NCBI GenBank assembly: GCA_934655875.1
Contig: CAKUHB010000001.1
Span: 216,525 to 280,524, forward strand
Length of the DNA stretch: 64,000 nucleotides
Reading direction: 5' to 3'
From: an uncultured Oscillospiraceae bacterium
GTDB lineage: Bacteria > Bacillota > Clostridia > Oscillospirales > Oscillospiraceae
Shown here piece by piece: positions 54,883 to 62,127 of this stretch. Below the pieces are notes generated by a model that saw only the letters and a program-made list of their open reading frames with translations, made no database searches and had not been told where the DNA came from. Both the position numbers and the translations under genes were made by a program. The first letter of the stretch is position 1. Each line of letters begins with the position of its first letter.

Positions 54883-54919
54883 TTGACGCGGCGCGGATTT
54901 TGTGCCATAATGGGCACAA
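54883..54919 (+). promoter_or_regulatory. Promoter of the LysR gene with an operator-like inverted repeat
   Basis: TTGACG (54883-54888) and CATAAT (54906-54911) are 17 bp apart. TTGTGCC and GGCACAA (54900-54906 and 54913-54919) flank the -10, so a bound regulator would block the promoter; negative autoregulation is usual for LysR genes. Confidence 0.65.
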
Positions 54920-54949
54920 TAGTATTTCTGTTCCCGGAGGTGCTTCCCT

Positions 54950-55876
54950 ATGCGTATTGAACAGATCGAGCAGCTGATCGAAATCGTGGAATGCGGTTCA
55001 ATCGGAAAAGCTGCTCAAAAGCTGTATGTGCAACAACCGAATCTCAGCATGACCGTAAAAAATATAGAGGAAGAATTCCATCAGCCGATTTTTTATCGTA
55101 CACCCAGTGGCGTTCGCCTCACCCCATTTGGAAAAGATTTTATGGCATTCGCAAAGCCATATTATAAACAGTACCTGCTGCTGAAGGAGATCGGAGAAAC
55201 CAGTCTGAACGTTCCAATTGAGGAATTCAAAGTATGCAGTCACCATATGACGATTGCCAGATGGGCCTTTTCTGAACTTTGCGCAGTCTATTCTGATCGA
55301 CCTTTGCACATGCGAGTAGCGAATGTTACCTTTGAAGACATTCCGCAAAGTGTTGCTTCACACCAATATGACATCGGAATTTTGGGCTTGGTAAAAGGAC
55401 AAAGCCGTTTGTATCTGAAAATTTTCTCCTCTTTGGGGCTGGAGTTTGTCCCATTGGGGAATACGCATTTCAGTGTTATCGTTGGAAGTAACCATCCATT
55501 TGTCAAGAACCACGTACACTCTGTCAGCCTTGACATGTGTCGGATGTACCCATTTGTCCTTTACAGACCCATGGAAGTTTATCTGCGTGCGCTGGAATCT
55601 TACCAGCAGTTGATCAACCATCAAACACTGATTGACGTCCCTGACTATATTCTTTCGCAAGACATTCTCCGCCAGGGAAAAGCCTTTTCTGTTGGACCTC
55701 TCAAGTACCTGTATACTGCTCGTTACCAACACCAAAATGCAACGCTTGTAGAAATCCCATTCGAGGATCGCAGTGCAGAACTATGCTTCGGCTACATTAA
55801 GCGCCGCAATGAAACGTTCTCAGAAATTGGTCAGGAATACGTTTCGTTGCTTTCATCTATGTTTGCAAACCCATAA
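54950..55876 (+). CDS. LysR-family transcriptional regulator (element cargo)
   Basis: A 308-residue LysR regulator with the N-terminal helix-turn-helix (GSIGKAAQKLYVQQPNLSMTV, spanning residues 17-37) and an effector-binding domain. The start follows CGGAGG. Its base composition is clearly more AT-rich than the neighbouring peptidase genes, a sign of separate origin. It is the last gene of the cargo and probably controls the transporter and peptidase operons from the dyads in their promoters. Confidence 0.88.
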   Translation: MRIEQIEQLIEIVECGSIGKAAQKLYVQQPNLSMTVKNIEEEFHQPIFYRTPSGVRLTPFGKDFMAFAKPYYKQYLLLKEIGETSLNVPIEEFKVCSHHMTIARWAFSELCAVYSDRPLHMRVANVTFEDIPQSVASHQYDIGILGLVKGQSRLYLKIFSSLGLEFVPLGNTHFSVIVGSNHPFVKNHVHSVSLDMCRMYPFVLYRPMEVYLRALESYQQLINHQTLIDVPDYILSQDILRQGKAFSVGPLKYLYTARYQHQNATLVEIPFEDRSAELCFGYIKRRNETFSEIGQEYVSLLSSMFANP

Positions 55877-56068
55877 GAGCCCCATAGGAAAATACCAAAT
55901 CGTCTCTTGGCTGTTGCTTTACAAAGAAGAAAACCGTTAACATAGCATTGCTGAAAAGCAATATTCTCAATTTCGTTCGTGAAAAAAGCTAATTTATCAC
56001 TTGCAGTATCCATGACCATAAATAACCACCGCACTTCAACATAAAGGTGTGTACTTAGGCTGGTATTA

Positions 56069-57022
56069 CTACTGCTTCAGCCACTGTGTAAATTCCTTCT
56101 GCGAGATCTCGCCGTTCTCACACTTCTCCTTTTCCTTCTGCGCTTCCTTACTCCAAGCGGAAAACGCTTCCTGTGAAATTTTCCCTGCTCGGATCCATGC
56201 GAAGCGGCGTTTGTACTCGCGGCGATAAATTTTCAGCAGTTCGTCCTGCGCGTGGCTTTGCAGGTACTGCCGCATTGCGCCGACCTCTTTACAGGTACGC
56301 CCGCGGCTGTCGAACACGCGGCTGCAATATTCCGTGCTGCCATGAACCGTGAGCGCGAAATACCTGCCGCAGTTCTTGCAGGTGCGCATCATGATCTTCT
56401 CTTGAACGCACTTGCGCAAGGAAAAGTCGATCAGGTCATACATGCTTTGCGGATACAAGACCTCCGCAAACTGCTTCTCATCTACAAACTCGAACGAAAT
56501 CTTCATCGGCTGGAAGTCAAATTTCTGCAAGGACGGAGCCTGCTCATATGCCTGCACCCGAATGGAGAAATCCACGTCGGTAATGCTTGCGTCCAGTACC
56601 GTCTGGAAAAGGCGCAGAATTTGCTGCTGCATGGTCGCAAGGTTGCTTGGGACGTGTGCCAATTCCTTGTGTGGCAAAAGCCTTGTGGGATTTTTACAAT
56701 CTGGGGCTTCGGCTTGCTTCAGCCGGTCGCTCCAATCCAGCCACAGGTAGAAAAAATACGGATGCTCGTCCTTGAAATCATCCAGAAGTTCTTGTACTGG
56801 CTTCAGGCACTTTGTGTCCCGCGTCTGGTAAAACTTTATCAACGAGCGCTCCGCTTCATGGAAGCGCAGCTCCCACGAATTGATGTCATAATATACGAAC
56901 GACAGCAGGCTGTCCGGAAACGGACGGTCTGCTATTTTTATGACATATTCGGCGTCGCCTTCCTTGCACGAAAATGTTTCTGCGCCGTCCAGAAGATAAA
57001 ATTTGCACTGAAAATCAGACAT
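56069..57022 (-). CDS. DUF6076 family protein
   Basis: A 317-residue protein of the DUF6076 type found on mobile elements of Clostridia. Near residue 213 a zinc-binding pattern TCKNCGRYF continues to YCSRVFDSRGRTCKE, and the C-terminus is rich in Lys, Glu and Gln, likely helical. It resembles the CGNR/ABATE-type zinc domain at a distance. It is divergent from the RepA-like gene and its role, perhaps regulation of the element, is unknown. Confidence 0.65.
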   Translation of the reverse strand: MSDFQCKFYLLDGAETFSCKEGDAEYVIKIADRPFPDSLLSFVYYDINSWELRFHEAERSLIKFYQTRDTKCLKPVQELLDDFKDEHPYFFYLWLDWSDRLKQAEAPDCKNPTRLLPHKELAHVPSNLATMQQQILRLFQTVLDASITDVDFSIRVQAYEQAPSLQKFDFQPMKISFEFVDEKQFAEVLYPQSMYDLIDFSLRKCVQEKIMMRTCKNCGRYFALTVHGSTEYCSRVFDSRGRTCKEVGAMRQYLQSHAQDELLKIYRREYKRRFAWIRAGKISQEAFSAWSKEAQKEKEKCENGEISQKEFTQWLKQ

Positions 57023-57064
57023 GACTGCACCTCAAAATAGATTTATAGAAATTATATTTATAAA

Positions 57065-57135
57065 TTAGTCTTGACAATATTTTTGACTTATGTTAGTCTA
57101 AAATAGAAAACAAATCTATTGACTAATTATAAGTC
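57065..57135. promoter_or_regulatory. AT-rich iteron-like GACT/AGTC repeats upstream of the RepA-like gene
   Basis: Paired GACT...AGTC dyads occur at 57085-57098 and 57121-57135, with another TTAGTC at 57065-57070, in a stretch almost free of G and C. They could be a replication origin of the excised circle or operators for the divergent genes. A TTGACA at 57071-57076 may be a -35. Confidence 0.45.
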
Positions 57136-57185
57136 TAAATCATGAAACACAGAATGTCAATAGCAAACGGAAAGGAAGTGAAAAA

Positions 57186-58247
57186 ATGACCAAGCTGGAA
57201 ACCATCAATGCGGAAGATCTGCAAAATCGGACGTATGAACCAACGTATTTTCTGGTGGAAGAGCTCATTCCAGAGGGCTTGCATATCCTCGCGGGCGCGC
57301 CGAAAATCGGCAAGTCTTGGCTGGCTTTGTGGCTGTGCTTATGCGTCGCGCAGGGACAGGCACTCTGGAATTTTGCGACGTCGCATGGCGAAGTTTTGTA
57401 TCTCAGTCTTGAAGATTCGTTCCAGCGTATCCAGACGAGACTCTTTGACCTGACTGAAGATGCGCCGCCGACGCTGCATTTTGCGATCATGGCTGACACA
57501 CTCAAGCGCGGTCTGGAGCAGCAGATTGAGCAATTCCTGAGCGAACATCCTAGTACAAAGCTCGTTGTCATTGATACGTTGCAGCGCGTCCGCAGCGCAG
57601 GCGGTGACGGAAATCTATACGCAAATGACTATCAGGACATCGGGCTTCTGAAAAAACTTGCGGACAAGCGGCACCTCGCAATTCTCTTAATCCACCACCT
57701 GCGCAAACTCCACGACGACGATCCGATGAACATGATTTCAGGCTCGACGGGATTAAGCGGCGCGGCGGATTCGACCTTTGTTCTCCAGAAAAACTCCCGT
57801 CTTGCCAACATTGCCTCTCTGCATTGCACCGGGCGCGATATTCCTGATCGAACTTTGAAACTCGAATTCGGCGAGGAAGATCACGTCTGGAAACTGCTTG
57901 CGGACAGCAAAACTTGCAGCGGCGCTTCTAAGATTTCAACGCTTCAACTCACAAAACTTCTCTCTGAATTGCTCCGTGCCGATCCTGAATACCTCGGTTC
58001 ACCATCGGCACTGTCTGCAAAGATCGACCCTGACGGCAGTCTCGGTATCACACCGAAAAAGGTCACCCGGCTGGTGCGGGAAAGCATTGCGACTCTAAGA
58101 GAAAACGGGATTTTAGCCGAGACGTACCGCAGCAACGGCAAACGGTGGATTTCCCTCAAACGTGCCGAAAGTGCCGATTTTTCGCCCGTGAAAACAATCG
58201 GCACTTTCGACCCTGTGGGTGTGCCGAGCGCCCGCAGCGCGCCGTGA
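57186..58247 (+). CDS. RepA-like AAA/RecA-fold ATPase of the mobile element
   Basis: A 353-residue hexameric-helicase-like ATPase of the AAA_25/RepA type. The Walker A is GAPKIGKSW near residue 39, Walker B is LVVIDTLQRV near 125 and a sensor motif ILLIHHLRK lies near 168. RSF1010-type RepA proteins act as replicative helicases; such genes are common on integrative mobilizable elements and may help replication of the excised form. The start follows AAAGGAAG. The C-terminal third is a probable winged helix (SLGITPKKVTRLVRESI). Confidence 0.85.
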   Translation: MTKLETINAEDLQNRTYEPTYFLVEELIPEGLHILAGAPKIGKSWLALWLCLCVAQGQALWNFATSHGEVLYLSLEDSFQRIQTRLFDLTEDAPPTLHFAIMADTLKRGLEQQIEQFLSEHPSTKLVVIDTLQRVRSAGGDGNLYANDYQDIGLLKKLADKRHLAILLIHHLRKLHDDDPMNMISGSTGLSGAADSTFVLQKNSRLANIASLHCTGRDIPDRTLKLEFGEEDHVWKLLADSKTCSGASKISTLQLTKLLSELLRADPEYLGSPSALSAKIDPDGSLGITPKKVTRLVRESIATLRENGILAETYRSNGKRWISLKRAESADFSPVKTIGTFDPVGVPSARSAP

Positions 58248-58433
58248 GGCGCGTGTCGCCGTTGTGCGCGGATTTCCGCTCCGACAGCGAGTGCATGCGC
58301 GGCGCGACAGGAAAAGCCAACGTTGTGCCAACGTGCGGGCAACGTGAAAAATGCAGGTGCAATACGGCAGCCCAGCGCAGAGAATCCCCCGCCGCGGCGG
58401 AAAAAATCCTCCCGTCCGGGAGGAGCCAGCATC

Positions 58434-58475
58434 GCATTTGGCTAGTCGCCGGTGTCCCGGCTCCCCGCCAAATGC
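58434..58475. other. Candidate origin of transfer (oriT)
   Basis: GCATTTGGC and its exact inverse GCCAAATGC bracket 24 bases (GTCGCCGGTG...). It lies 48 bp before mobC in the 276-bp GC-rich gap after the RepA gene, where oriT usually lies. Another small hairpin CCTCCCG/CGGGAGG is at 58409-58424. The nick site cannot be assigned. Confidence 0.4.
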
Positions 58476-58523
58476 CTCAAATCGGGCAGAAGCCCATACC
58501 CACTTCATACGAACGGAGGAAAT

Positions 58524-58856
58524 ATGCGAAAAAACAAGCAATTCAGTATAAGAATCTCGGAACAGGATTTAGAGACAATCCGCCGAAAAGCAGCGCAGGC
58601 GCACATGAGCCAGAGCGACTATGTGACCGCGTGTTGTCTCGGAAAACGGATTGTGATTCTGAATGGACTCACGGAAGTCCTGCGGCAGCAAAAAGCCATC
58701 GGAAACAACCTCAACCAGCTGACTGTGCTGGCGAACATGGGGAAAGTCCAGTTTGCCAATCTGGATTCTGCTGTGCAGGAGTTTTCCAAGATCAACACTG
58801 CCCTGCGGGAGTTGCAGGAGGGAGGTACGGCGAAATCGCAATCGTCCATTTCGTAA
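58524..58856 (+). CDS. mobC: MobC-like relaxosome accessory protein
   Basis: A 110-residue plasmid-mobilisation protein with an N-terminal ribbon-helix-helix (NKQFSIRISEQDLETIRRKA) and the typical GNNLNQLTVLAN segment near residue 68. MobC proteins help the relaxase open DNA at oriT. The start follows GGAGGAAAT. Its 3' end overlaps the relaxase start by 22 bp. Confidence 0.87.
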   Translation: MRKNKQFSIRISEQDLETIRRKAAQAHMSQSDYVTACCLGKRIVILNGLTEVLRQQKAIGNNLNQLTVLANMGKVQFANLDSAVQEFSKINTALRELQEGGTAKSQSSIS

Positions 58857-60199
58857 ACTACAAAAAAGGCACGCAAACGCGCGGGTGCATGAAAAGCGTG
58901 ATGCGATATGTGTCGCAGGTGAGTAAAACACTTTGGAATGGACAGCAGCTTGTCAGCGGCATCGGCTGCCAGCCGGAAACGGTGTTCGACGAATTTCTCA
59001 GTACAAAGCTGCTGCACCACAAAGACGGCGGCGTGATGTTTTATCACATGGTGCAGAGCTTCCCGAAAGGTGCGAACATTGATCCTCGCGCAGCGCACGA
59101 AGCAACACGCAGGCTCGCCGGATATTTCGAGGGCTGTGAGGTTCTGGTCTGCACCCACGTCGACCGCGAACACATTCACTCGCACTGCATCATCAACAGC
59201 GTCAATTTTGAAACCGGTAAAAAAGTACATATGGCGGATGAGCAGATTCAGGAGCTGCGCGTCTGCAACGACCAAATCTGCGAGGAATTAGGGTTGCCAA
59301 AATTTCAGAAAGACGAACAGCGGCAGGCACGCGGAATGTCTAACGCAGAATACTACACAGCATCCAAAGGTGAGAGCTGGAAGTTCGAGCTGATGCAGGT
59401 TATCGATGAATGTATGCGTTGCGCCGGAAATCGTGAGGAATTCCTGGTGCTACTGCGCTCTGAGGGTTACGACGCAGCATGGACGAGCAGCCGGAAGAAT
59501 ATCACCTACGTCACACCAGACGGACGCAAATGCCGTGACAGCAAGCTACACATGGAGAAATACTTAAAAGAAAATATGGAGGTGGAATTTGAATACAGAG
59601 CAGAGATTGACAACGGAGGAATTAGCGGTACGGCATCGAAAGTCGATGGACGAGGCACGGCTGGTGGAGACAGGCGTGATGGTGACGGAGCAAAATTGGA
59701 ATGCAGTCCTGCGGATGCAGAACGACCTGTTTTTACAGATGCAGCAGTTGGATGCAAACCTGAAAATGCTTCTGACGAAGCAGGAGGCACAGAACGCTTT
59801 GACCGAGATGCAGATGAGCGCGGCAGAATTCGCAAGACAGGCTGGGAGCCTGAGCGCGAGGTATTCTTCCGCCTGCAAAGAGCTGACCGAGAGTACCAAA
59901 ACGGCACTGAATACAGTGACGAGAGAAACGAATCAGCAGTTTTCCGATATGGCACAGGCAGCGAGGAAGAAAATTCATCTTTGCGCATGGATCTCGATTA
60001 CAGCGGTGATCTTGTGCGCGGCGCTGTGCGCCTTGGTCGTGCTGTGGAGCAGATGACGGACAATGCACCGGTGCGCGACGGAACGACTATGCCGCCGCAC
60101 ATCGACAGTAAGCGCCGGAGAAAGCTCCGGCAAAAGAAAACCGCCCTCGGTCACGCCGAAGACGATCATGAGGACTGGACGATGGAACAAAAGATGTAA
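58835..60199 (+). CDS. MobP-type relaxase, probable AUC start codon
   Basis: A 454-residue relaxase of the MobA/VirD2 class. The N-terminal AIVHFVNYKKGTQTRGCMK and candidate Tyr in VMRYVSQ precede the metal-binding three-histidine motif HVDREHIHSH near residue 106. The C-terminus RRRKLRQKKTALGHAEDDHEDW is typical of these proteins. No ATG, GTG or TTG lies at the expected N-terminus; an ATC stands exactly where the family has ATG, 9 bp after GGAGG, and was taken as start. The C-terminal third overlaps another gene in the +1 frame. Confidence 0.85.
   Translation: MAIVHFVNYKKGTQTRGCMKSVMRYVSQVSKTLWNGQQLVSGIGCQPETVFDEFLSTKLLHHKDGGVMFYHMVQSFPKGANIDPRAAHEATRRLAGYFEGCEVLVCTHVDREHIHSHCIINSVNFETGKKVHMADEQIQELRVCNDQICEELGLPKFQKDEQRQARGMSNAEYYTASKGESWKFELMQVIDECMRCAGNREEFLVLLRSEGYDAAWTSSRKNITYVTPDGRKCRDSKLHMEKYLKENMEVEFEYRAEIDNGGISGTASKVDGRGTAGGDRRDGDGAKLECSPADAERPVFTDAAVGCKPENASDEAGGTERFDRDADERGRIRKTGWEPEREVFFRLQRADREYQNGTEYSDERNESAVFRYGTGSEEENSSLRMDLDYSGDLVRGAVRLGRAVEQMTDNAPVRDGTTMPPHIDSKRRRKLRQKKTALGHAEDDHEDWTMEQKM
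59589..60056 (+). CDS. Membrane coiled-coil protein encoded inside the relaxase gene
   Basis: A 155-residue frame lying wholly inside the relaxase gene in a different reading frame. A TTG start has GGAGG at 6-base spacing. The product has a Gln/Glu-rich helical region (LFLQMQQLDANLKMLLTKQEAQNALTEMQ residues split over 47-75) and a single C-terminal transmembrane segment (ITAVILCAALCALVVLW). Its composition is that of a real protein, while the relaxase frame here is disordered and Gly/Asp/Glu-rich. Both frames appear to be used. A role in mating or relaxase placement at the membrane is conceivable but unsupported. Confidence 0.65.
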   Translation: MNTEQRLTTEELAVRHRKSMDEARLVETGVMVTEQNWNAVLRMQNDLFLQMQQLDANLKMLLTKQEAQNALTEMQMSAAEFARQAGSLSARYSSACKELTESTKTALNTVTRETNQQFSDMAQAARKKIHLCAWISITAVILCAALCALVVLWSR

Positions 60200-60206
60200 G
60201 GAGGGT

Positions 60207-60380
60207 TATGGTGAGAAAACGAAAAGAGAATATTTCGGAGGTCACGTTTAGCTACATTGGTACAGATGAGCAGTTCGATGAATTTCTGAAAATGCTGGTG
60301 CATGACTACCTGTCGGTAGATCAGCCCTATACAAAATCGCAGGAGGATTTTGTTGATCATGTAGATTCCTGCTGCGCATG
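60207..60380 (+). CDS. Small acidic protein of the mobile element (57 aa)
   Basis: A short gene after the relaxase with a strong AAGGAGGG ribosome site. The product begins MVRKRKENISEVTFSYIG and ends with a Cys pair before the stop codon. The segment DEQFDEFLKMLVHDYLS is predicted helical. It lies between mobilisation and recombinase genes; similar small genes are common there on Clostridia elements. It could be a recombination directionality factor, but nothing shows this. Confidence 0.6.
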
Positions 60381-60412
60381 ATGGATTGTTCTAGCTATCT
60401 GAAAAACAGTGT

Positions 60413-60448
60413 GCTATGGTGTGTGCTGCAATCGGCACACACCATAGC
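60413..60448. promoter_or_regulatory. Perfect 14-bp inverted repeat just before the recombinase ribosome site
   Basis: GCTATGGTGTGTGC and its inverse with an 8-base loop end three bases before AAAGGAG. It could be an operator or an RNA hairpin that limits recombinase synthesis. Confidence 0.55.
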
Positions 60449-60462
60449 GGAAAGGAGCGGAT

Positions 60463-62121
60463 ATGCGAGTCTGGTTATATTATCGCCTGAGTCGTGACGA
60501 GGATGATGAGCTGAATTCCCTGACGAATCAGCGGAAAATCATTTACGAATATGCCGTTACAAACGGACATGAAGTTGTTGGCGAGTCCTTTGACGATAAC
60601 GTCAGCGGTATGCACTTCAACCGCGAGGGCATCGATAAAATCTATGAAGTGGTCGAAGCGGGCAAGATTGAAGCCATCATTGTCAAAGACCTATCCCGCC
60701 TGGGTCGACACCGAACGCAGACTGCCCTGTTTATCGACTACCTGCGGGAACACGACGTCCGCGTCCTCTCGGCAACGGAAAATATCGATACGTTCAACGA
60801 AAACGACGATCTCATCATTGGCTTCAAGGGCTTGGTTAATGACTTCTATGCCCGCGACGGCAGCCGCCGTGTGCGAACCGGCTACCGGCAAAAGCAAAAG
60901 GAAGGGATCGTGACCATCCCGCCCTTCGGCTACTTCAAGGACAAGAACACAAAGAAAGTTGTCATCGTGGAGGAAGCGGCCGAAACAGTCCGACTGATCT
61001 TCTCCGCCTACGTCGGCGGCAGCGGCATGAAGACCATCGCCCGCACACTGAATGAACAGAGAAGAAAAACACCTGCGTTCATGCAGCTGGAACTGCTGAA
61101 CAAGAGTCTGCCCAACACGCAGGACGTCATTCTCAAGAAGTATCTCTGGGACGCGACTATGATAGCACGCATTCTCAGGGACGAGAGCTATGTCGGAACG
61201 CTCATCTGCCATAAAAGCGAACGGAACAAAATTAACAAGACCTTCCGTTTCACAGAGCCCGAAGAACAGTTCCGTCATGAAAATTACCTCCCGCCGATCA
61301 TCACGCCGGAGCTGTGGGAGCAGACGCAGATGATGCTGGCGGAGCGGAAACGGCTGAACGTGCGCGCAGCGCCCTCGCAGGAGATCCTGCGCTACAGTGG
61401 GCTCCTGCGCTGCGAGGACTGCGGCAGAGCCATGTTCGGCAGGCGCATCCATCTGAAAAGCGGCGAACGGGTCACCTATGTTTGCAGCACCTACAACCGC
61501 TTCGGGAAGGAGCATTGCTCCCAGCACCAGATCGACGAAGCTGCACTGGACAAACTGATTATGGACGAACTCAAAAATACCAAGGTGCTGTATCAGCAGA
61601 ACTGGGATGCACTGGAGCAGCTGATCGCACAGTGGACACCAAAGGCAGAACTGACCGGTGCGCAGATTGTCAAGTTAGAAAAGCGAATTCGATGCCTGGA
61701 GGATGAAACGGAGGCAATTTTAATGGAGCGGATACGAGATCGGGCGAACGCTGAACGCTATGACCGCATGATCCAAAAACGTGAAGAAGAAATCGCTGCG
61801 GCAAAAAAGCAGATCGAAGAACTGCAAAATATCTCCGCTGTCCTGCGGGAGCGGCAAACGAAGCTCAAACGGGACATCAGCATGATCGACGACATTCTCG
61901 CTGAGGGTGCCATGACGGAAGCGCACCTGCGGATGCTGGTTGAAAAGATCTATGTGCAGGAAACGGATGGAAAACTCAACCTCGACATTCAGATTAAAGC
62001 GCCGTTCCGCACGCACTTGGATGTCTATGAAAATGGGACACTCACGGAGCGATATGGTGCGCTGGATTTTGACTGGGATCGGCTGGCGCGGCTGCTCTAC
62101 GGCGACGGGCTTGCGGGGTAA
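60463..62121 (+). CDS. Large serine recombinase 1
   Basis: A 552-residue recombinase of the resolvase/invertase class with the catalytic serine in YYRLSRDED (residue 10), conserved KDLSRLGRHR near residue 75, a recombinase domain (PPFGYFKDK), a zinc ribbon with CEDCGRAMFGRR and C-x-C partners near residue 325-370, and a long coiled coil (residues 400-475) with a C-terminal DUF4368-like end. All domains for integration and excision are present. It is followed by a second recombinase after six bp, as in CcrAB or TnpX-like pairs. Confidence 0.93.
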   Translation: MRVWLYYRLSRDEDDELNSLTNQRKIIYEYAVTNGHEVVGESFDDNVSGMHFNREGIDKIYEVVEAGKIEAIIVKDLSRLGRHRTQTALFIDYLREHDVRVLSATENIDTFNENDDLIIGFKGLVNDFYARDGSRRVRTGYRQKQKEGIVTIPPFGYFKDKNTKKVVIVEEAAETVRLIFSAYVGGSGMKTIARTLNEQRRKTPAFMQLELLNKSLPNTQDVILKKYLWDATMIARILRDESYVGTLICHKSERNKINKTFRFTEPEEQFRHENYLPPIITPELWEQTQMMLAERKRLNVRAAPSQEILRYSGLLRCEDCGRAMFGRRIHLKSGERVTYVCSTYNRFGKEHCSQHQIDEAALDKLIMDELKNTKVLYQQNWDALEQLIAQWTPKAELTGAQIVKLEKRIRCLEDETEAILMERIRDRANAERYDRMIQKREEEIAAAKKQIEELQNISAVLRERQTKLKRDISMIDDILAEGAMTEAHLRMLVEKIYVQETDGKLNLDIQIKAPFRTHLDVYENGTLTERYGALDFDWDRLARLLYGDGLAG

Positions 62122-62127
62122 AAGGTT

